From: JAAYQU01 sp037441445
Lineage (GTDB): Bacteria; Bacteroidota; Bacteroidia; Bacteroidales; Salinivirgaceae
Direction of reading: 5' to 3'
NCBI GenBank assembly: GCA_037441445.1
Contig: JBBISE010000105.1
Span: 1 to 12,830 of the forward strand
DNA: 12,830 bases
Below are positions 6,908 to 12,830 of this stretch, piece after piece. The translations under genes and the position numbers were made by a program. Under the pieces are notes generated by a model. That model was not told the origin of the DNA. It did no database searches and was given only the letters and a program-made list of their open reading frames with translations. How positions within the stretch are numbered: the stretch's first letter is position 1; each line of letters starts with the position of its first letter.

Positions 6908-9900
6908 TCAATCAGTTGCAGCATACTTTTCAATGACTGCCCTTAGTGCATGTTCTTTCACGGGTTTTGCAATGAAGTCGTTCATTCCGAGTTTGATACA
7001 ACGTTCCTTCCCGTTCTGAAAAACCCCGGCGGTCAGGGCTACAATGGGTGATGCATAATTCAGTGATTTTCGTTGTTCCCGAATGCGTTGTGCAATTTCA
7101 AATCCATCAATATCCGGAAGTTGAATATCGAGCAAAATCAATCCGTATTTTTTTTGTTCAACAAGGGTTAACGCTTCTTTTCCATCGTAGGCTTTATCAA
7201 CTTCGCACGTGGGGCATATTCTGGCAATGATGGTTGCTGAAAGCATCATGCTTGCTTTGTTATCTTCAACTATAAGAATTGTTGGTGGTTTCATGGTTTT
7301 CTCTTCCAGCGGTTCACCTGCAATATCCTTTTTCAGGGCATCTTCCATTTTTGGCATTATTCTGCAAAGTTTAAATGGAGCAAGTGGTTTTTCTACAAAG
7401 GCATCGAAAAGGCCTGTTTTTCTGGCATTTTCGTATATTTCGTGAAATACGGGTTTGTATATTCCAACTAAAAAGGTCTTTGGTTTTGTTTCTTTTTCTT
7501 TAAATAGCTTTACTGCATCAAGCTTGCTTTGGCTTTCTTCCCCCAGATCCAGAAAAAGTATGTCGGGAACTTGATTAATCTCCTTGTAAACCAGTGATTC
7601 CATTTGGGCTGTTTCAATTTTTGCCATGGAAAGCATGTTGGTTAAAACCTGTCGGCTTCGCTCGTTTGAGTCAATGATTAAGGCCGTTTTTGCTTGCACT
7701 AATTGTGAGCAAAGATGTTTCTGAATCTCATCGAATTCGACCGTTAGGGTGAAGAAAAACCGGCTTCCGTGTCCTTCGATGCTTTCAACCTGAACACGGC
7801 TGCCCATTTGTTGCAATAAGCGGTTGGTAATGGCCAGACCCAGGCCGGTGCCTCCGAACTTGCGTGTGGTTGTGGAATCAGCCTGAGAAAAAAGTTCGAA
7901 AATATTGTCGATATATTCATTGGAAATGCCAATTCCGGTGTCGCGAACCTCGAAGGTTATTTCCATGAAGGGTTCTGCTGCTTTTTTGCAAACAACTGAA
8001 AGTTCAATTTCTCCTTTTTCGGTAAATTTTGTGGCATTTGATAGCAAATTGTTTAGAATCTGACGAATACGAAGGCTATCCAGAATGACGTGTTTTGGAA
8101 CTTTTCCTTCGATGCTTAATACAAATTCCAGCTCTTTCTTATGTATTTCAGGGGCAGTGGTACTAACAACCAATTCTATAAATTGTTCAAATTCAACTTT
8201 TTCAGGCACAATCTCTAGTTTTTCGGCTTCAATTTTCGAAAAATCGAGTACGTCGTTAATTAGGTCATACAAGGCATAGGCCGAACCACGGACTATTTGG
8301 AGATATGTGTGTTGTTTACCTTCGTGGATGGACTTTAAAAGCAAATCGGTAAAACCAATGACGCTGTTTAGTGGGGTTCGGATTTCGTGACTGATGTTGG
8401 CCAGAAAATCGCTTTTGGCTCGATTAGAGCGCTGAGCTGCGTCACGGGCATCGACCATGGTTTTTTCGTGCATTTTACGCAATTCTGTGTTTACAATCAA
8501 CTGAACCAGAATTCGTATTGACGAAAGTTCAGATTGATCCCAGATCCTGGTTGTTCTTACACTGTCAAATCCAAGAAAGCCAATACATTGATGATCAGCG
8601 AATAAAGGGAGGGTTATCAGGCTTTGGATGTCCTCACCCAGAAGTATCTTTTTAAACGCTGATTCGGGCATGGATTCTACCTTTTGTACGACGAAAATTT
8701 TGTCTTCCTGGTGTTTATCTACTTGTTCCCGAATAACTTCGAACGGAATATTCTGGTTCTTTTTTATTGTTGGGGAAATCCCATAGGCGCACCATTCGTA
8801 AGTGTTTGATGCTGTTTTGTTTGTGTGGTCATAATTGAAAATGTAGGCACGGTCGGCGCCTAAGAATTTTCCGGTTTCTTCAATAGCGTAATTTATGGCA
8901 CTGTGGAGTAACTTCAAGTCTATGTTTATGAACATGATAGATAAATCTACCAAGGTTTTCTGAAAGTCAATCAGTCGTTTTAATTCTTGTTCCCGTTTTT
9001 TTCGTTCGGTAATGTCAAAAGCCAAGGCAATTACACATTTTTTGCCGAAATAGGTACCGGGGGACATGTGGATCTCTTTCGGAAAAATGTTCCCGTCCTT
9101 TTTCAGGCCCCAAAACTCGAAAGTGACCGGATGGCCTGTGAATGCGGATTCAAAATTTGCGCGCACCTTATTCATGTCATTCATTCCCGGTGCCGATAGA
9201 AAATCGGGGGTGCGACCTTTGAAATCGGAACTGTCATAGCCATAAAAGTTTAATGCCGAACGGTTTACATCCGAAAACAACCCGTTTTCGTCAAGAATAT
9301 ACACAGCCTCGGACAATTGGTCAATAATGCCCCGGTAGGTGGTTTCTGAGTGAATTATTTCTGCTTCGGCTCGTTTAAGGTCTTCAATATCGTGGGCAAC
9401 ACCAAGAATGGTTACCGTGTTTCCAATTCGTACCAACGATCCGCGCGACGATTGCCATCGATAGGATCCATCGATGTGCCGTGCCCTGTATTCAAGACTT
9501 TCTTTAACCTTGCCCTGCTTCAGTATTTTTTTTATGTACTCGTATCCCGCTGGAATGTCTTCAGGATAAACAAATTCAGCGAATGAGCGACCTATAACAT
9601 TCTCGGACTTATGGCCTAAAACAGGCTGCCAATTGGGCGAAACGTAGGTGAATGTTCCGTTTGTATCTAAGGTGAAAAATACGTCTATGGCATTCTCAAC
9701 GTAAGTTCTAAACCGATCTTCGCTTTCCACCAGGGCTTGTTCAACCTTCTTAAAATCAGTTATATCCTGTATCACCCCAATAAGTCCCGTCACTTCTCCA
9801 TTTTCATCAACCGTGATGTCCTTGTGGAATACAACGTTTTTCAATTCTTCACCGGCAGGTTGGATAAACCATTCATATACCTGTGTTTGTTGGTTTTCAA

Positions 9901-10426
9901 ACAGTTCATCGTCTTTTTCTTTGTATTTTTGGGCTATATCTCTGTCAGCAATATCAAAAACAGTTTTGCCAATAATTTCATCTTTACTGCGGTTTAGAAA
10001 CTTCAGGAAAGCTTTGTTGCAACCCGTATAAACCCCTTGACAGTTTTTATAGAAGACAGGGTTGGGTATGGCTTCAATCAATTGCTTTATGTTGCTGTGG
10101 TTTTCGGTTTCAATAAGATTGGGTTCTATTGTCCACAGGACAAATGGCTCAGAAAAATTGATCAATCCGGCAGCGGCATAAATAGTTTTATTGTTTATAG
10201 GGTTTATTAGCGATACCTTTTCCAGGTTCCCTTTTTCCTTTATCAACTCAACCCAGTTTTGGGCAGGCTCAACGGGTTTAAAAATGGGATTTGTGTTTTG
10301 TGTCTGGAAATCAAATTCCTCGATTATTTTCCGTGCAGGTTTATTGGCAGTGCAAAAATGCAAATTAAGGGTTGTAATCAGTGCGGGGCTTGGGATGGCA
10401 TTAACTATTTGTTGAAAGATATGCAT
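6908..10426 (-). CDS. Hybrid sensor histidine kinase: PAS x4, GAF, HisKA, HATPase, REC x2
   Basis: A large cytoplasmic sensor kinase (1172 residues from this ATG) that should autophosphorylate on His and pass the phosphate to its own receiver. Order: weak PAS (1-103), three clearer PAS domains (about 112-226, 236-352, 362-473), two of them followed by typical PAC ends (VIQDIT, AFDITERK), a GAF domain (492-651), HisKA with His680 in ISHEIRTPLN, HATPase_c (about 790-905) with NLLSNATKFT, DTGIG and GGTGLGLAI, a degraded receiver (about 915-1030, Asp960) and an intact receiver (about 1048-1168) with Glu1054-Asp1055, phosphoacceptor Asp1100, Thr1132 and Lys1154. No membrane segment is seen, so an intracellular signal is expected. 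The reading frame can begin 12 nt earlier at a TTG (10438); ATG is preferred because TTG starts are rare and no Shine-Dalgarno supports either. It follows hybrid kinase A by 21 nt, so they form an operon. The ligand and downstream partner are unknown. Confidence 0.94.
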   Translation of the reverse strand: MHIFQQIVNAIPSPALITTLNLHFCTANKPARKIIEEFDFQTQNTNPIFKPVEPAQNWVELIKEKGNLEKVSLINPINNKTIYAAAGLINFSEPFVLWTIEPNLIETENHSNIKQLIEAIPNPVFYKNCQGVYTGCNKAFLKFLNRSKDEIIGKTVFDIADRDIAQKYKEKDDELFENQQTQVYEWFIQPAGEELKNVVFHKDITVDENGEVTGLIGVIQDITDFKKVEQALVESEDRFRTYVENAIDVFFTLDTNGTFTYVSPNWQPVLGHKSENVIGRSFAEFVYPEDIPAGYEYIKKILKQGKVKESLEYRARHIDGSYRWQSSRGSLVRIGNTVTILGVAHDIEDLKRAEAEIIHSETTYRGIIDQLSEAVYILDENGLFSDVNRSALNFYGYDSSDFKGRTPDFLSAPGMNDMNKVRANFESAFTGHPVTFEFWGLKKDGNIFPKEIHMSPGTYFGKKCVIALAFDITERKKREQELKRLIDFQKTLVDLSIMFINIDLKLLHSAINYAIEETGKFLGADRAYIFNYDHTNKTASNTYEWCAYGISPTIKKNQNIPFEVIREQVDKHQEDKIFVVQKVESMPESAFKKILLGEDIQSLITLPLFADHQCIGFLGFDSVRTTRIWDQSELSSIRILVQLIVNTELRKMHEKTMVDARDAAQRSNRAKSDFLANISHEIRTPLNSVIGFTDLLLKSIHEGKQHTYLQIVRGSAYALYDLINDVLDFSKIEAEKLEIVPEKVEFEQFIELVVSTTAPEIHKKELEFVLSIEGKVPKHVILDSLRIRQILNNLLSNATKFTEKGEIELSVVCKKAAEPFMEITFEVRDTGIGISNEYIDNIFELFSQADSTTTRKFGGTGLGLAITNRLLQQMGSRVQVESIEGHGSRFFFTLTVEFDEIQKHLCSQLVQAKTALIIDSNERSRQVLTNMLSMAKIETAQMESLVYKEINQVPDILFLDLGEESQSKLDAVKLFKEKETKPKTFLVGIYKPVFHEIYENARKTGLFDAFVEKPLAPFKLCRIMPKMEDALKKDIAGEPLEEKTMKPPTILIVEDNKASMMLSATIIARICPTCEVDKAYDGKEALTLVEQKKYGLILLDIQLPDIDGFEIAQRIREQRKSLNYASPIVALTAGVFQNGKERCIKLGMNDFIAKPVKEHALRAVIEKYAATD

Positions 10427-10447
10427 AGCTTGGGACAAATAATAGCA

Positions 10448-12748
10448 TTACTTGCAAGGAACCCCAAATTTTTTCAGAATGATGGCAATCTGTTCAATAG
10501 AAAATGGTTTTGAAATATAGTCATCGCAACCACTGTCAATGGCAGCCTTTTGGTCGCCCACCATGGCAAAAGCTGTAACGGCAATTACCGGCACATCAGG
10601 GTTTATTGCCTTTATTTGTTTTGTTGCCTCATAACCATTCAAATAGGGCATTTTTAAATCCATTAGGATACATGAAACTTCGGGGTTTGCCTGAAAGAGC
10701 TGTACTGCTTCCCGGCCATTTTTGGCATGTATGATTTTAGCGTCGGTTTTGCTCTTTAAAATTCGGGTGAGTAGCATAAGGCTGGTCTGGTCATCATCGG
10801 CAACTAAAATTACAGGATTTTCGATTATTTTTCTTATCTCGCTGATTTTGAGGGATAGATCGTAATTAATGAGTACTTGTTCAATATTGAAAACAAGGCT
10901 AAATTTCGAACCCCTTCCTTTGCCCGATTCAACTTTAACATCGCTGTTTAGGAGTTTTGCCAGCCCTTTGCAAATGGACAGGCTAAGCCCGCTTCCATCA
11001 TAGTTTGGTGTATCGGTGTTGTCAATGCGGCTAAAATGCTGGAAAAGTTTTGCCTGCTCCTCGACCGGGATTCCAATTCCGGTGTCTTCGACAAATAGCC
11101 CCAGGTGGTTGCGTTCAAACTCAAATCCCAGGGTTATACGGCCTTCGTCGGTATATTTTATGGCGTTATCAAGCAAGTGGAGCATGATTTTGCGCAGAAT
11201 TTCCGGATCGGTTTTTACTATAAAATCTTCTGAATTTTCGGGCAGGTGCATCGAAAAACCCAATCCTTTTCCATGTACTTTGTCGTAGTAGTTTTCGTAA
11301 ATGTCAAATATCATGCTACCCAGCGAAACTTCTTTTAAATGGGGGGCTATATAGTTTGACATCAGAAGCGAAGCATCCATGTAGTTGGTTATGGTCTTTA
11401 AAAGCCTGTCGCAACTGTTTTGCAGGACATGGTAATAGTCTAACCTTGCTTGATCTGACAGATTGGGCTTTATTATAAGGTTGGCAAATCCCATGATACC
11501 ATTCAAGGGTGTGCGGATTTCGTGAGAAATGTTGTTAAGAAAGGTTGTTTTCAGTTTGTCGCTCGATTCGGCTTTCTCTTTTGCCATGAGCAAGGCACGT
11601 TCTGATTCTTTTCGCACCGTTATGTCCTGATAGATTCCCAGTACCGAAATCTGGCTGCCCTTTAAAAAAACGGGTTTACCTATGATAGAAACATCAATCA
11701 ACTCTCCGAATTTGTTTTTTCTGATGGTTTCTTTGTATATAGTCTGTCCTTTGGCAACACCACTCGTTAGGGACTCACCTTCGTCTTTCATCTCGTCGGG
11801 GACAATCAGTTCGTTTATCCTACGCCCCTCGGATTCCGCCTTCGTATAGCCAAAAAGTTGTTCGAAATACTGGTTACAGTCGATAAAGCAGTCATTGTTG
11901 TCAAGAACGACAATGGCTAAAGGCGAGCTCTCGAAAAGGCTTTCGAAGTACGCCTTTTCCGTTTGGAGGTTTTCCGTGATATTAACCTGTAGCGATTGGT
12001 CGATATCAATAAAAAATATCTCTTTTTGCCCAAATACGTTCTCAATTAAGGTGTAATAGGACAATATGTTTACTTCAATACCATCTTTTCTTTTCAGGGT
12101 GAGATTCCTTGGAGGGGGAATAATATTCTTCTCCATAATTTCAATAATCTCGGAGACTACCGTATGTGCGAAATGTTCGGGAATAATGATTTCCAAAACG
12201 TTTTTCCCGAAAACCTCGTCAATGGAATATCCGTACAATTTTTCGCTTCCTTTGTTCCAGTATATTACATTGCCATTTGAATTGTACCCTTGGACAGCAA
12301 TGTGATCAATATCTTCGAGCAACTTTCTAAAAACCAAAGGATTGATTGTTTTTCCAGTCCGTAAAGAGGTGTTTGTTTGAGGGTGTTTAAAAAGCTGGCT
12401 CACAACGTCCATCAGTTCATTGGACTTGTTAGGGTTTACTACTGTGTGCACCCCAACATGGATACATTTTATTATTTTTTGTATGTCTGTTTCTGAGGTC
12501 AGGATTATAACGGTAGTATGCTTAACCAACTTGCATAACTGCCGGGCGTATTCAATTAACTCCTGGTTTTCTGCACAATAACCCAGGACAAGGTCAAAGT
12601 CATTTTTGTTGCTTAGTTCAGCAAGTTCCGGCAGCGTTGCAACACGTGTAACGTTATAGGTGTAACCACACTCTCCAAGTTGGTGGTTTAGCTGGTGAAT
12701 CAGTTCATATCCCTGTGAAACTAACAGGATATTAAGAATGTTGCTCAT
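10448..12748 (-). CDS. Hybrid sensor histidine kinase: pseudo-receiver, PAS x2, HisKA, HATPase, REC
   Basis: A 766-residue cytoplasmic hybrid kinase, first gene of the leftward series. Residues 1-120 have the layout of a receiver domain but lack its chemistry: Ser11-Gln12 replace the acidic pair, Gly56-Tyr57 occupy the phosphoacceptor site and Asn105 replaces the conserved Lys. Two PAS domains follow (about 141-255 and 266-380, the second ending GIYQDIT), then HisKA with His409 in ISHEIRTPLN, and HATPase_c with Asn528 (HLLDNAIKYT), DTGIGIP (555-561) and a slightly altered glycine box DGSGLSLSI (584-592). The C-terminal receiver (about 646-766) is complete: Asp651-653, phosphoacceptor Asp697 (ILMDLKMP), Thr725 and Lys747. 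No transmembrane helix is present, so the input must be cytoplasmic or come through the N-terminal domain. The ATG start is clear and a promoter-like site lies 65-72 nt upstream. It is probably co-transcribed with hybrid kinase B; the signal is unknown. Confidence 0.94.
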   Translation of the reverse strand: MSNILNILLVSQGYELIHQLNHQLGECGYTYNVTRVATLPELAELSNKNDFDLVLGYCAENQELIEYARQLCKLVKHTTVIILTSETDIQKIIKCIHVGVHTVVNPNKSNELMDVVSQLFKHPQTNTSLRTGKTINPLVFRKLLEDIDHIAVQGYNSNGNVIYWNKGSEKLYGYSIDEVFGKNVLEIIIPEHFAHTVVSEIIEIMEKNIIPPPRNLTLKRKDGIEVNILSYYTLIENVFGQKEIFFIDIDQSLQVNITENLQTEKAYFESLFESSPLAIVVLDNNDCFIDCNQYFEQLFGYTKAESEGRRINELIVPDEMKDEGESLTSGVAKGQTIYKETIRKNKFGELIDVSIIGKPVFLKGSQISVLGIYQDITVRKESERALLMAKEKAESSDKLKTTFLNNISHEIRTPLNGIMGFANLIIKPNLSDQARLDYYHVLQNSCDRLLKTITNYMDASLLMSNYIAPHLKEVSLGSMIFDIYENYYDKVHGKGLGFSMHLPENSEDFIVKTDPEILRKIMLHLLDNAIKYTDEGRITLGFEFERNHLGLFVEDTGIGIPVEEQAKLFQHFSRIDNTDTPNYDGSGLSLSICKGLAKLLNSDVKVESGKGRGSKFSLVFNIEQVLINYDLSLKISEIRKIIENPVILVADDDQTSLMLLTRILKSKTDAKIIHAKNGREAVQLFQANPEVSCILMDLKMPYLNGYEATKQIKAINPDVPVIAVTAFAMVGDQKAAIDSGCDDYISKPFSIEQIAIILKKFGVPCK

Positions 12749-12812
12749 TTCTGCAGGGGTGTTTTGTTTTAATTAGCTGAATTCAAGTTATAAATGCAAC
12801 TTATTGTTTTGA

Positions 12813-12820
12813 CAAATTTA
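12813..12820 (-). promoter_or_regulatory. Candidate -7 promoter element for the kinase operon
   Basis: TAAATTTG on the minus strand (12820-12813) is a full 8/8 match to the Bacteroidota -7 element TAnnTTTG. The transcript would start near 12806, giving a leader of nearly 60 nt before the ATG at 12748. The matching -33 TTG would fall just beyond the end of the window and cannot be checked. A chance match in AT-rich DNA is possible. Confidence 0.4.
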
Positions 12821-12830
12821 TTGATAAAAA

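Noticed and set aside
6837..7019. Small rightward frame crossing the gap after the kinase genes
   Set aside because: More than half lies antisense to the intact C-terminal receiver of kinase B; no promoter or family features.
8380..11530. Near-identical DNA around the His box of both kinases (near 8380 and 11516) as a possible recombination repeat
   Set aside because: The identity is limited to the codons of the conserved ISHEIRTPLN motif and reflects protein conservation, not a DNA repeat.
12785..12802. AAGTT/AACTT inverted repeat upstream of kinase A
   Set aside because: A 5-bp AT-rich stem with an 8-nt loop is expected by chance in this composition.

Overview
The window looks like a piece of a Bacteroidota chromosome, probably Bacteroidales-like. 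The reasons are the absence of clear Shine-Dalgarno sequences, promoter-like sites of the Bacteroidota type (TTG, about 20 nt, TAnnTTTG), a multi-domain GH20 hexosaminidase, and large hybrid sensor kinases carrying several PAS domains. Intergenic DNA is AT-rich. No rRNA, tRNA, CRISPR array, insertion sequence or phage gene was seen. Coding density is high and every main gene reads through without a visible frameshift. The lineage is inferred from style and family content, not from a search.

Layout from left to right. A hairpin terminator (about 23-50) ends a leftward gene for a malic enzyme of the MaeB type (80-1372), which lacks the phosphotransacetylase-like half found in many MaeB proteins. 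A 180-bp divergent intergenic region (1373-1552) holds a good promoter candidate for the malic enzyme and a weaker one for the rightward GH20 beta-N-acetylhexosaminidase (1553-3892). That enzyme is membrane-anchored or secreted and ends in a chitobiase-C-like and a PA14-like module. It converges on fmt (3953-4909, leftward), with 60 bp between the two genes.

The rest of the window is one leftward series of genes: hybrid kinase A (10448-12748), hybrid kinase B (6908-10426), an unfamiliar 615-residue protein (4917-6764) and fmt. The two kinases are 21 nt apart and surely co-transcribed. A 143-bp gap with its own promoter-like element and an inverted repeat separates them from the 615-residue protein, which in turn is only 7 nt from fmt.

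How the genes work together. Malic enzyme, hexosaminidase and Fmt are standard functions: pyruvate/NAD(P)H supply, amino-sugar release from glycans, and initiator tRNA formylation. The two kinases form a signalling pair with six PAS domains, one GAF domain and four receiver-like domains. Two of those receivers are degraded, and no DNA-binding regulator lies beside them. The most novel item is the 615-residue protein: five tandem, mostly helical units of 69-72 residues, each built around 12-residue mini-repeats, joined to a GH16-like jelly-roll domain that has lost its catalytic glutamates and has no export signal. I found no complete, clearly new multi-gene system; this repeat protein is the best lead.
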